This document shows positions 47,274 to 58,499 of a DNA stretch of 64,000 nucleotides, piece by piece. A program made the translations under genes and the position numbers. Every line of letters starts with the position of its first letter. Within the stretch, counting starts at the first letter, position 1. Under the pieces are notes generated by a model. The model ran no database searches. It was not told the origin of the DNA and saw only the letters and a list, made by a program, of their open reading frames with translations. The stretch covers positions 699,999 to 763,998 of the forward strand of contig JAHLTZ010000010.1 in NCBI GenBank assembly GCA_025786725.1, given 5' to 3'. The DNA is from Syncephalis fuscata (Eukaryota > Zoopagomycota > Zoopagomycetes > Zoopagales > Piptocephalidaceae).

Positions 47274-50200
47274 ATGGATTCGGCCTCGAGGCAATTGATT
47301 GAGCATATGCTTGCCGAGGACGAACTTCATTATGGCTTTACCGACGATAAAGCGACAGAAGAAGAAGAGCTCGATATTAGTAACCATAACGACGATAACG
47401 ACAAATACCGACCTGAGAAATCTGGTCCACTGACTACTACAAAAAAAGCAAAGGTGGTTAAATCAAAAACGACAACAATGAAAGGAGATTCAACAACAGA
47501 CCAGACCACGCACGGTTCGCGGTGGACTGACAGGAAGATGCGCGATTACTTGAAGGCGTTGTAAGCAATATATACTTTTGTGTATTGAATAGAAACTAAA
47601 TTAATAGAATACGATATAGCAAAAATACGGCCATGGTAGATGGAAGGAAATATCGCAACTTATGGGCACACGTAGTTCATTGCAGGTAAAGAATCGCGCT
47701 AGACATCTATTTGTTCATCGTGGTATTGAAGTAAGTGTTTACTATTGATCAATAACAGTTATTAATAGTGAACATAGTTGCCTAGACCAGTTCAATCTAC
47801 TTGTGATGCAACAGTCAAAGATACAGTTAAACAGACGGAGATTTCAGTAGGTGATTGTGTTGGGTCATTATAGTTAATTTAACCTATCATAGATGGTTGA
47901 CTATAAGAAAACATCTAATGTTACAACTTCCACAGTACACTTAATGGAAGGCAATACTTCAGATATTGATATTGATGAAAATGATTTGAGTAAGTATTTG
48001 ATTACTATAATATTGGTTATTAATATTGGATTAAGCAAAATCGGCAATAGAAACAACGGTTGAAGAAACGTCTTTATTAAGTATTACTACGATAAAGGAT
48101 AATGAGTCTCAATCTACTACTTCTTCTACTGCTACTACTACGACAACTACGACACTGATAATAATGACCATGACAATACTAAAGATGCAACAAATATGGA
48201 TGTTACTATGGATCAAGAAACAGAGTCATCTATTACGAGTACTATTATTGAAAATAATAATGCAGTTGTAGACTCTACCGATACAGTGGTTAGTAAATCA
48301 CTGAATTACCATTAATTACTAATACAAGTATTAGATTATTGATAGGAGTAGTATTAGTGAAGAAGAAGTGAAAGGCAATCCCGAATTCTTTTGTGGTAAA
48401 CCAGCCTGTACACCAGATCGATATATGAAGATTCGTAATCACATACTTAATTGTTGGCACAAGACACGGCCTAGTTATTTAACTAAAACAGGGGCCAGAA
48501 AAGATATGCGGGTCAGTTAATAGATGGCATTGTTTTTAAATACTTATATTTATATAGGATTGTGGCGATGTTAATGTGATAGGGCGTGTACATGGCTATC
48601 TGGAGAAAATAGGAGCTATTAATATCAATTGTGACTTTACAGCGCGACGTCGAGCAACGCCACGACCACGTACAACGTATTTAATGAATGAAGATGGTGA
48701 CTATCAAACAGGTGCCCGTCCCACTTCATTTAACGTATTTGATGAGATTATTGAAGGGTAAATATATTGGTGGCATTGGTAGTAGTAGTAGTAGTAGTAG
48801 TATTGGTATGAATACTATAACTAACTAATGACTTGATAGATCACGTCGTCGACGAGTGAGAGATGAACAAGGAGAATGGTAAGTTATTACTAAAATGGTA
48901 TCAACAATGATCTAAAACTGTGTAGGCAATATGAACGTGATTTGGAAGGTCGAGTTATTGAACACAATTCACTTAGTGAAGAGGCATTACGCGTCATGTC
49001 AGGTAATTAAAAGTGTATAATATAAAATGATTGATTGATTGATTATTAATAGGGACAAGAAAGAGAACCAGAACAACCAATAAAATACGAGACTTTTACG
49101 ATCAAGGTAAATATTAACAATTAATTAAGATTATCTATTTATATTTTATATATATTGTTTTATTGGTAATAGACCCATTTATGCTTGTGCCATTACAAGC
49201 ATTTGATGAAGAGACTGCAGCGCCATTTTCAATTCATGTTGTGCCAAGTGCCATGGTAAGTAAACTATAAATTTACGTATTAATCATTTATATATTAATC
49301 ATTGGTTATAATGTAGACAATTATGGATTTACACGCCCATTTACTACGCACTGAGGTCATTGGACTATTGGGTGGTAGTTTTGATGCTGAATCTAATGAA
49401 ATTCGTGTATTGACGGCCTTCCCATGTCGTGGTGCCAGTACCGACTTTCAAGTAAGTGTTTAATAGTGTATTATTAGAAAAGATATCGGTTTATACTCAT
49501 TTGATGTTATATAGTGTGAAATGGATCCAGAGTCAGAGATTATGGCTCGAATAGAGTTTGCCGAACGTGGACTTACCGTGGTTGGTTGGTATCATTCTCA
49601 TCCAACGTTTGAGCCAACACCATCAATCCGTGATATTGAAAATCAAGTAAACTACCAGGTAATTGACTATAGTAATGGCAATTATAATGCCAACTAATGA
49701 CTATGGATCTAGACGCTATTTAGACACGATAGTGGTCAAGAGCCATTTGTTGGTGTTATTGTTAATCCTTATGACCGTGATCGTATGGCCAATCAATCGA
49801 AAATGCGATTCTTTATGGCTGGACCTGAATATGCCGATGGTGCTCAGTACCGTAAGTACTTTGTTATTAGTTGCTATAAATCATTTAACTTATGCATTAA
49901 AAGGTGTGCCATATCGACTGGTGGAGACAGAAGAGTCGGAAGCATTAGATACGCAACAGATACGGCAATTGACAGCACAAGTCGACAAGCTAATGGATGA
50001 TTTTGGCGAACATACCCAGTAAGATAGATATTAATATTATAATGATGGCTAGTGTTACTAATAATTTTATTAATAGACGAATGATTTTTGAAGATGCTTA
50101 TCGATCAGATGGTACATTAACTATACGTGATAAATTGGTTGAGTCGGTGGGCAGTTGGCTTGATGAAGGATCGCCAATACAAGAACAAGTACTTGCGCAT

Positions 50201-50302
50201 ATTAATGCCAAATTAGATGCATCGCCTTATTTAACACCGTATCTACATCAAATTGACAATGATCGACAAGAACAACAGCCAGCAATGTATCCGCTTCGAT
50301 AG
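47274..50302 (+). CDS. MYSM1-like histone H2A deubiquitinase (SANT-SWIRM-MPN)
   Basis: Domains in order: SANT ([35 protein letters not shown]), an acidic/Thr-rich linker, SWIRM ([20 protein letters not shown]-like, [32 protein letters not shown]), then an MPN/JAMM metalloprotease ([18 protein letters not shown] with the Glu, and [20 protein letters not shown] with HxH and Asp). That architecture is MYSM1/2A-DUB, which removes ubiquitin from H2A. All JAMM ligands are present. Two doubtful places: in the Thr-rich linker (about 48140-48170) the coding frame appears to shift, and after QQPA near 50280 the downstream +1 frame ([16 protein letters not shown], stop near 50389) looks more coding than the annotated YPLR end. 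Start at 47274 ([13 protein letters not shown]). Confidence 0.9.
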
Positions 50303-50545
50303 AGCCGTCAAATGATTCATTACCAACATCTACACCGATGATTGATAACACTAATGAACAGAATGATGCTAGTATGGATGCAGTCAGTTAATTTTATTAC
50401 ATGTATATTAAATGATTTTAATAAAATTTTCTTTATTGCAACTATGTTATTGTTGTTGCTATAATTGTTATAGGGAGTACGATAGCAATAGTCATAGTTG
50501 TAATCGCATTGCCAAAAAGTAACATTGAATAGAAAGAAAAGAAGT

Positions 50546-52150
50546 TTAAGAAATGAACGTGTCCATACCGCCTTGGTCCACCTGTTCCTTGGCAAACATC
50601 TCAAAGTATTGGTAAATGATGGTAACAGCAAGTAAAATACCGGTACCAGAGCCAATAGCACCCATTAAATCGGCAACTACCGATAGAATACCAATAATAA
50701 CACCACCCAAGGCGGCAGCCGTTGGAATAATGCGTTTTAATTCCTTGTACATTGACGAGTCGCGGTAGCCGGCAATGACAATTTGCTGTTCCTTTAACTG
50801 GCGAGCAACATCGCGTGGTGATGAGCCAGATACCTCAATCCAAGTCTTGGATAGCAAAGCGCATGCGCCAAGCATAAAGGCGACGTAGATGGCAAAATGG
50901 ATCGGATCGCGAATAGTATCGGCAAAGTTATGCGGTGGCGTCAAGTAGTAGGCAATGCCGCTAGTTGCTACAAATTGCGATGTACCTTCGTATGGCTCCC
51001 ATACACCTAGTAGGCGAACAAGTAGATTCTCGGGGAAACGAGTGTAGAGTAGCTGAGAAATCATATATACGTTGGATACTAGCGCGGATTGAAGCATAAT
51101 CGGCATGTTTGAAGTGTAGAATAGCTTAATTGGATAAGTAGCACGGTGACCGCGGAATCGGTTGGACTTGATAGGAATTTCAATACGGAAGCCTTGCAAG
51201 TAAATGACTACGGCAAACACGGCAATAGTAGCAACCAAATTGGTAACATTTGGTAGACTGGATCGATAGAATGCCTCCTTTAGTGCACGTGCCTTATCAT
51301 TGCGTGTCAACAATAGATGGAAAAGAGCAATAACGGCTCCTTCGAATTCAGGACCACGTCCAGTGTTAATGGTGGTGGGACTGAATGCCTTCCAGATAAT
51401 AGTTTCACAGATGTTGGTGGCAATGAAAAGAGAAATACCAGAGCCAAGACCGTAGCCTTTTTGTAGCAATTCATCAAGCAAAATAACGATAATACCAGCA
51501 ACAAACAATTGAAGGATCAATAGTAGGCAAATACCTGCACCCAACTCCGAAGGTGGGCCATAAAGTCCGGTAAGTACCGATACCATAGCTTGACCAGCCG
51601 TCAATACCAAAGCAAACACTAATCGTAATCGTTAGTATTAATAAATAGCTTTAAATAGCTTCAAATAGCCCTTACATTTTTGTGCACCACCAAACAGAGC
51701 ACGGTCTTCTTTAAGACTGTGGTCGACCTCAATGATATTGGCACCGGCCAATAGCTGCATAATCATGCCTGAAGTAATGATGGGCGTGATACCCAGTTCC
51801 ATCAGTGTACCTCGATTAGAAGCCAGAATGACACGCATCCAGTAAAGCGGATCGGACGAGTCCGAAGACACGATACCATAGAGTGGAATCTGTGACAGGA
51901 CTAAAAAGATGAACAGCGTAATAGCGGTCCAAAGCATTTTTTGCCGGAAAGGAACCTAATACAATGTAAGTACAAGATTGTATACCGTCTAGCGACAAGT
52001 TACCTTGCGATCAGGTGCCTCGATTTCCGGCAATATGGCCATAAAGGGCCGGATCAAGTAGAGAAAACGGACTATAGTATATGCATATGGGATAGATTAG
52101 TAAGTATATGCACAGCTAATGTCATGCCAAACCATAAACTTACACGACAT
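50546..52150 (-). CDS. SEC61: Sec61 translocon alpha subunit
   Basis: Ten-span ER channel for protein translocation. Four exons: a 7-nt first coding exon (52150-52144, ATGTCGT), then [20 protein letters not shown], then [20 protein letters not shown] with [20 protein letters not shown] and GGAQK, then one long exon (51619-50546). Hallmarks: plug-region sequence [69 protein letters not shown] (cytosolic loop 6), [20 protein letters not shown] (loop 8), [20 protein letters not shown]. It ends QGGMDTFIS, somewhat shorter than animal tails. Start was chosen because [12 protein letters not shown] matches the family and the frame closes upstream of the acceptor. Confidence 0.96.
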
Positions 52151-52575
52151 GGTCAATCCGTAACACTTTTAAATACCGCGACGACCGGCGATTTTTTAGA
52201 TAAGATTGACGTGTAGCAATCGCAGCGGCAGTAATAGAAGGCACGTCAATAGTAGTAGAGTCGAAGAATAAGCCGAATGTATGCAAAAGTGTTTAGAAGG
52301 AGAAGGCGAAGGTAAAAGAAGCTGTGTCGAGCTCAAGGGCCATTTCCAAATGGCCAATTAGCGCGCGCCAAAATACACTTCTATTTGACCAATCAGCAGT
52401 AGTTGAGTGGCAAAACAGAATCGAGACGAATTCAAGTTGAGCCAAGCGTGATTTCACGTGTTTGTAACCGGTTGAGCAGCAGTGCCATTACAGTTGATGA
52501 ACCAGCTGCAATAATAAATCCTATACTTTACACTCTACATCTTTTTTACAACATTAATATAATTATTTAGTCACT
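52151..52575. promoter_or_regulatory. Divergent promoter region, SEC61 / small secreted protein
   Basis: About 425 bases between divergent starts. GACCAATCAGCAG near 52388-52400 holds a CCAAT box; a second GGCCAATTAGCG lies near 52352-52363, beside GCGCGCGCC. Otherwise unremarkable. Confidence 0.5.
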
Positions 52576-52788
52576 ATGAAGCTTTCTGTATTATTGTTTG
52601 CTACTGCTACCATCCTGCTAATTGTAAATACAGCCTATATTAATGCCTATCCCTTAGATAAACAAGACGAAGGCGAAAGCAATAATCCTGGAACTAATAA
52701 CAGCGCCGGTAAATCGAACAGTCATCCTAATAATGACACTCCAATCCCTGGTAATAAAGCAAATAAAAATACACCAAGGCTTCAATAG
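52576..52788 (+). CDS. Small secreted Asn-rich protein
   Basis: A 70-residue intronless product. A clear signal peptide MKLSVLLFATATILLIVNTA is followed by YINAYPL and a short hydrophilic mature chain rich in Asn, Lys, Gly and Pro (KQDEGESNNPGTNNSAGKSN), with no cysteines. No family recognised. Its first 12 bases, ATGAAGCTTTCT, are identical to those of the SCP pseudogene 760 bases away on the other strand, and its signal peptide resembles that one. Coding support is the signal peptide, the clean stop and the promoter spacing; translation is not otherwise proven. Confidence 0.6.
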   Translation: MKLSVLLFATATILLIVNTAYINAYPLDKQDEGESNNPGTNNSAGKSNSHPNNDTPIPGNKANKNTPRLQ

Positions 52789-53053
52789 ACATGGATGATG
52801 CATCTAGTAGAATGAACGGTCAAATCTCTGACCCCCAACCATCTTTCAACACAATGAAGTGGCGTTTTTAATACTAATAAATAACAATACTACTGCTAAT
52901 TAATGATGCTTAATGATTAAACATAATAAATGTATAGACTGTAAATTGTATACAGTTGGTTTGTTATAAATTGTTTTTTTGCAATACCAAGTGCTGGTTT
53001 TATTCAATTCAAACCGATTATTAAGCAAATCTATCATAATGCTATGGCAATGC

Positions 53054-53554
53054 TTAGCATTTTGGGATGTTGACTGGCCTGTTTGAATTTAAGCCAAAGT
53101 TTTGCGTCCAGTACGCCTTACCATCTTGGCTCCTGGCCATACTACTGCCAAAGTGAGTAACTTTTCCAATTATATTGTTACGATGGCCCACCGATTGGGC
53201 CCATTGCTTCACAGCCTCTTCTTCAGCATTGTATCCAACGGCAATGTTCTGCGCACCTTGTTCCCAGGCTCCACTTTCAAAGATACGCTTCGCTGGAGTA
53301 CTTGGACCATTTAAAAAATGTTCTAATTTACCATTTTTTGCTTGGGCAATACTGTGCTCCTAAGCAGACTGATTCAGACTTTCATCCATTCCTAGTGGCA
53401 CTAAGTTGTTCTTAGAACGGAATTCATTAACTAAACATAACATTTTGACTGGATTGTATCCTGTAGGAACCTGGGCATCAACGGGGACGGCATCTGAATT
53501 ATTGATTCCAGAAACCAAAAGTATGGCGGCGGCGGCGATAATAGAAAGCTTCAT
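53054..53554 (-). pseudogene. SCP/PR-1 (CAP) protein gene with premature stop
   Basis: Paralogue of the gene at 28536-29009. Signal peptide MKLSIIAAAAILLVSGINN, then VKMLCLVNEFRSKNNLVPLG, NQSA, an in-frame TAG at 53360-53362, and on in the same frame EHSIAQAKNGKLEHF, AWEQGAQNIAVGYNAEEEAV, QWAQSVGHRNNIIGKVTHFG, GKAYWTQNFGLNSNRP, ending IPKC with TAA at 53054-53056. Apart from the one stop the frame is open for all 166 codons. A CAG-to-TAG transition would explain it. So either a very young pseudogene, a sequencing error, or stop readthrough. Confidence 0.8.
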
Positions 53555-55010
53555 GGTGCTTGTGTATAGATTGAGCACAAAGACTTATGTTGATTTAAAA
53601 CTGGATATATTGGATAACTTGTCAGACTAGCTGTAACAAGTGCGCCCGTGTTGTGGTGGTGTATATGTGTATGTGTAAGAGAAATTGTTGTAAGGATATA
53701 GAACTACAAAAGACGTAAGCTACTGTAGTTTTATATAGTGTTTTTAATAGAACATTGCTACAGCAGCAAATCAACAACTAGAAACAAACAATAAGCTAAT
53801 TCAATCGCATGGTAAGCAATTTACTTGTTAATAATTAAGCTCAAATATCTATGTTTCGCGTAAAAAAACACCACATTTATGCTGAAACAATCCCAATAAT
53901 GGCGGCTGTCCTTAATGATTACAACGCATTTAAAGGCTATAGCTTTATTGTAATATGAAAAAGAATGGGACTATAAAAACAAGCAATCGTATTGTTTAGC
54001 AAAAATGAGGAGTCAGTCTCTTTGTCTTATTAATTTATATATGATTCGAATATCATGTTTCATTATGTCTACCAGCAATTTATAAATAAATTTATTTGAA
54101 ATAAATAAATAATTTATTATTTGTGTAATAGTATGTAAATAGTTAATAATATTGTTGCGCTTCTAGTTTTAGATATCACAACTTAGATGACCAAGCAACA
54201 CCTTATCCTGGCGCTATCCTATAGCGTTAATTTCTGATGCTTATTAACGCTTACCTTAACGCTCAGAATACAATGTGTTGTTTGGTTGTATTGCTTTTAT
54301 AATAAAATTATTCCTTATTGGTCATTAATTACCACAGTTTAACTATAATAAACTGAATAACTTGTATGACACTAAGTAGAAATAATGTTGGACTAGAAAC
54401 TTGATTATTTCTTTATTGATATTGAACAAAGCTATCATTATATAGTAAACATAGCTAATAATAGAACTGGAATGCCTTGTAGTATTTCATCATTAGCGCA
54501 GCATATTAGTTCAGGTGACTGCTCATATGCTCACAACTAACAAGTAGCTACTCGTCATATTGTCGTAATAGGCATTTGTTACTAGTAATCGGTACTAATA
54601 TCCAATAAATATATTATTCTTGTGATCAATCACATGCGACTTTAACTGGTGATTCAATCGCATGGTATATCTCTTGGTCACACTTTCACAAGACCCTGTC
54701 CGGAATTATAGAACAGTAACAATATTAATAATACATATATTTAATGCCGCTGTTGTTATAATCGCTAATAAATGTACAATACGGCGTTAATTGATTTAAA
54801 CTATATTAATTATAAAATAAAAACTAAGGTTTTTAAGTAGTTTTAGTTTCTTAGTTCATTAAAATTAAGCCCTTAACTGCTAGATATATTAAATGCCATT
54901 ACTATTAATATTATTAAACGTACACCTTAGTTAATTGTAAAATAACTAAGCCAATACCATAGAATAGCCAGTTAATTATAATTTTAACACATTGAATACT
55001 AAATATTCCG
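53555..55010. other. AT-rich intergenic region
   Basis: The first 200 bases are the SCP pseudogene's former promoter. The rest is very AT-rich with stops in all frames; no gene or repeat was recognised. Confidence 0.5.
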
Positions 55011-55014
55011 TATA

Positions 55015-55959
55015 CATCCATTGACAGCTGAAGATATTATGACAGAGGATCCACGCGAGAAATGCGAGCTATTTTGCAGCTACTATTTTATTTGCTTCCG
55101 TTTATTTGACGCTAATCCACATAGCGCTACTTATTTGGAACCAGTATCAGTGTTTACAGTAGTAATGCGTGAAGGTATTATTTTAATCTATCAGCAACCA
55201 ACACCACATACACGCAATGTATTGCGCCGTATTCGACAACTAACTGATTATGTTACCATATCGCCCGATGGATCAATTATGCACTTATCGACGATATAAC
55301 TGATGGATTTGCACCACTTATTGGCAATCTGCACTAGAAGTGGATAGTATTGATGAACTAGTACTGATTCTAAAGGAATCAGAGCAAAGTGATATGTTGC
55401 GTCGAATTGGATATGCTCGAAAGAAGGTAATGACATCAATGCGACTTTTTGGTAGTAAAGCCAATGTGATGCGTGGATTAATTAAACGATGCAATGATTG
55501 GGCTGGTGATGAAATTGAATTATATCTCGGTGATATTCAAGATATTATATGTATATTTGATATATGAATATAATAGTAACACTATGACATAGATCGTTTA
55601 ATTACAATGTTACAGAATGCGGCACATTACGAAAAGATTATTGCTTGTGTACATGGCAATTATTTGGCACAGATTGGTATTGAGTTGACACAGTCGTTCA
55701 ATGCTACCAACGATATTATGTCAAAACTGACAGTTCTTGCTACTATTATAGTGCCAATGAACGTTGTTACTGGTAAGTGTAGAATGCATATGTAGTAGCT
55801 ATTAGTTTAACCAATTTGTTTACAGGTTTATGGGGAATGAATGTGCAAGTATCTGGTCAAGATGCTGAGGGGCTTGCATGGTCCTTTGGAATCATCGGTG
55901 GCATGGTAATATTAGGTATTATCTTATACGTGTATATGCGACGCAATAAAGTTCTTTAA
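55015..55959 (+). pseudogene. 5'-truncated CorA-type magnesium channel (Alr1/Mnr2-like)
   Basis: Starts abruptly at HPLTAEDIMTEDPREKCELF, which in Alr1/Mnr2 proteins lies hundreds of residues into the chain; upstream is closed by TAA and no ATG exon with the N-terminal domain is seen. Downstream: YYFICFRLFD, VLRRIRQLTDYVTISPDGS, then a shift to ALIDDITDGFAPLIGN, another near 55336 to EVDSIDELVLILKESEQSDM, then GYARKKVMTSMRLFGSKANV. After an intron: NYLAQIGIELTQSFNATNDI, LATIIVPMNVVTGLWGMNVQ with the family's GMN pore motif, and a last membrane helix ending YVYMRRNKVL. Two frame breaks plus 5' loss indicate a pseudogene, though the pore end is intact. Confidence 0.75.
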
Positions 55960-57237
55960 TTATACTATAGGCCAAAATATCGAATATTAATTAATTTTAT
56001 TTTATCAAACTGATATAGCCATTTAAATATTGATTTGTTTTAGTAAAGATATTAAAGCATAGCAATATATTGTATCATGAATACCGTGCCACTGTTTATT
56101 CTCATTGTGCTACTGTAGATACTTTGACTATATATTAGTAAACATGGCTATTTTACAAACAACTTGTCATTTAGCATAATTGTAAATAAATACCGGCTTG
56201 CTTTGTTCATCCGCTCATTAGTCTATATGTACTATAGTTTAGTATAACTAATTGCTACTTGAGTTTGTATATTCTTTATACCTTTTATTGTTTTATTGTA
56301 TAATAAATACGCACTATCCAACAATATTGTTTTCTTAGCTTTAGCATTATTATTAATACAATCCAGTTTATTTTGTCTATGTATTACTTGTGCGAATATC
56401 CTTTATAACTTTGACAATGGCAACTGGCATGCCTTATATTGTAAACTTGTCTTGACATATAACAGCATATCATGTGTTAATTTATACAAATACTTATCTA
56501 TTTGTTTATAGCTTCGCTCATTATAGCGTTTAACTTATTTTGTTGATTTGTTTATTGGTTGTCCATATTTACTGTGTAGATATTGTAACCGTTTGTTACT
56601 TGTAGTAATCAATGATTATTCTTAAGTAATTGACGATTACGCTAGATTATATAATAATAAACTAGATAGCACTAGTAATAAAACTAAAAAATAACACAAA
56701 CAATTATAATGTTTATTTAAATAATAAAAATATGTGCCCTTTTATACTGAAATGAGCCAAGTTTAAAAGATACTTGTAAAGGAAAAACTTGTTCGTTCCT
56801 TCCTTTTGGTATTGTATACGGTATTAGTTTATTTAAGTAAATTAGTACCCATGTAATATGCTAAATATTAAATAAATTGGCAGGGCCTTGTAAAGATTTT
56901 AAATTATTTACTAATATGTTAGTTAGAGTACTGGACCGGTGCTGAGCAAAAGCTACACAAATGTTGTTTGACTAAGTCACGTGACTATATGTCATATTAA
57001 TTGTGATTACCATATATGGAAATGAGGTATATAAAAAGCATGTGATTGAATTATTATATTTAGTGTTGTAACAAATTATTTACATTTTTTACATATATTC
57101 AGTTTATTGTATATTTTTACACGACAATAATTACCAACACTATGCCACTTTAAGCAACTTGTCTGTTTTGCTTGTTCTAACTCGCTTTTTTTAGCCAATC
57201 AGCTTCAATGCGCAGTGTGACTGCTATATCTATATTC
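55960..57237. other. AT-rich intergenic region
   Basis: No gene recognised. A frame at 56296-56511 is hydrophobic but has no other support. CACGTGAC occurs near 56986-56993. Confidence 0.45.
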
Positions 57238-57935
57238 GTTTTTGTACCACCTTCCTAATATGGAGTATTGCCGTGACTCGGTTTAACATTCAACTCCAGA
57301 GCCCGTAGTAATACAGCCACCCATTGGGCCATTTCCGGCTGACCTTGCCATTACTGTGGATACGCATTGTTTTGCTTGATCAACACCAAAGCCATTGCTA
57401 ATTGACAATTGCCGGCTTGTCTAGCAGACGGTTACAATAATTCGATTTGTTAATAATTAGCCTGGTGCAAAAATAAACATGATTTTGGATAGAGGAAAGA
57501 TGGGCGATTATAGAAAACATAAAAAGCGGTGTCAAAGCTACAGTGTGTATAGTGGAATGAGTGGAATGAGCAAAGTATATTGCCGCGTATAAACAATAAA
57601 ATGTGTCTAGTGTATCGTAGAATGATACATAGTAGTGTGGGACAGAATGGGAATGATATAGGTAAATGGTGGATATATGCATACTGGATAACGAATCTAT
57701 GATGACGAGTATTTGATGACTGATGTCACTCACCACCCATCATCATGTTCAATAGATTGGGCGTTATTAAATATTAGTCATTTGTCCCCCAAAAAAGCAA
57801 TAAGTGTGATGATGTGACGATTAAATAAACTCACCACTTGTCCCCATGTTCAATAGAGTGAATGTGCAGTGCAATTGCGCGAATGTTATTAAATTTAGTC
57901 ATTTGACCCCCAAATCACACTACATGTAATAATGT
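57238..57935 (-). mobile_element. Inverted-repeat element, truncated copy B
   Basis: Reads on minus as the right arm of copy A/C: the outer end at 57935 carries CATTTGACCCCCAAATCACA, followed inward by two more subrepeats and the ATCATCATGTTCAATAGATT box near 57738-57757, then ATATCCACCATTTACC on minus. Positions 57238-57783 are nearly identical to 59478-60022 (offset 2240, one 1-base deletion and a few substitutions noted). No matching left end was found upstream, so this copy is truncated or rearranged. Confidence 0.7.
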
Positions 57936-57984
57936 AATGATTAAATAAACAATTATAAAATATATATATTGTTATATACCATTA

Positions 57985-58355
57985 TATGACGGTGGTAAGA
58001 CGGCGTACCGCTGCGTACCGCTCCGTACCGCGGCGTACCGCTCCATAAGACGGTGTAAGAAGGTATAAGACGGCGTAAGACGGCGTAAGGCGGTGTAAGG
58101 CGGTATAAGACGGTGTAAGACGGTGTAAGGCGGTATAAGACGGCGTACCGCTCCGTACCGCGGCGTACCGCTCCATAAGACGGTATAAGACGGGTAAGAC
58201 GGCGTAAGACGGTATAAGAAGGCGTAAGACGGTGTAAGACGGTATAAGACGGTATAAGACGGCGTACCGCTGCGTACCGCTCCATACCGCTCCATACCGC
58301 TCCGTACCGCTCCATAAGACGGTATAAGCCGGTGTAAGGCGGTGTAAGGCGGTAT
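57985..58355. repeat. 10-bp minisatellite of two unit classes
   Basis: A tandem array with a 10-bp period. One class of unit is TAAGACGG plus two variable bases (CG, TG, TA); the other is CGTACCGCTC with CGTACCGCGG variants. Units of the same class occur in blocks, and blocks alternate at least three times. It lies between the facing ends of element copies B and C. On minus, long reading frames stay open because the unit lacks stops in that sense; they encode decapeptide-type repeats (RLTPSYTVLY) but coding is unlikely. Confidence 0.9.
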
Positions 58356-58367
58356 AAGAAAGTATAT

Positions 58368-58470
58368 ATCACTATACACCACTATATACCACTATATATC
58401 ACTATATACCACTATATACCATTATATACCATATATACCATTATATACCATTATATACCATTATATATCA
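58368..58470. repeat. TATA-rich short tandem repeat
   Basis: About nine imperfect units of (C)ACTATATACC / CATTATATACC directly follow the 10-bp minisatellite. Confidence 0.85.
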
Positions 58471-58499
58471 CATTATAGCTTTTTTTAACTAAAATCGTT

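Noticed and set aside
57953-58382. Long minus-strand reading frames of about 136-139 codons with Tyr/Arg/Leu repeats
   Set aside because: They are produced by the 10-bp minisatellite lacking stops in that sense and are open in more than one phase.
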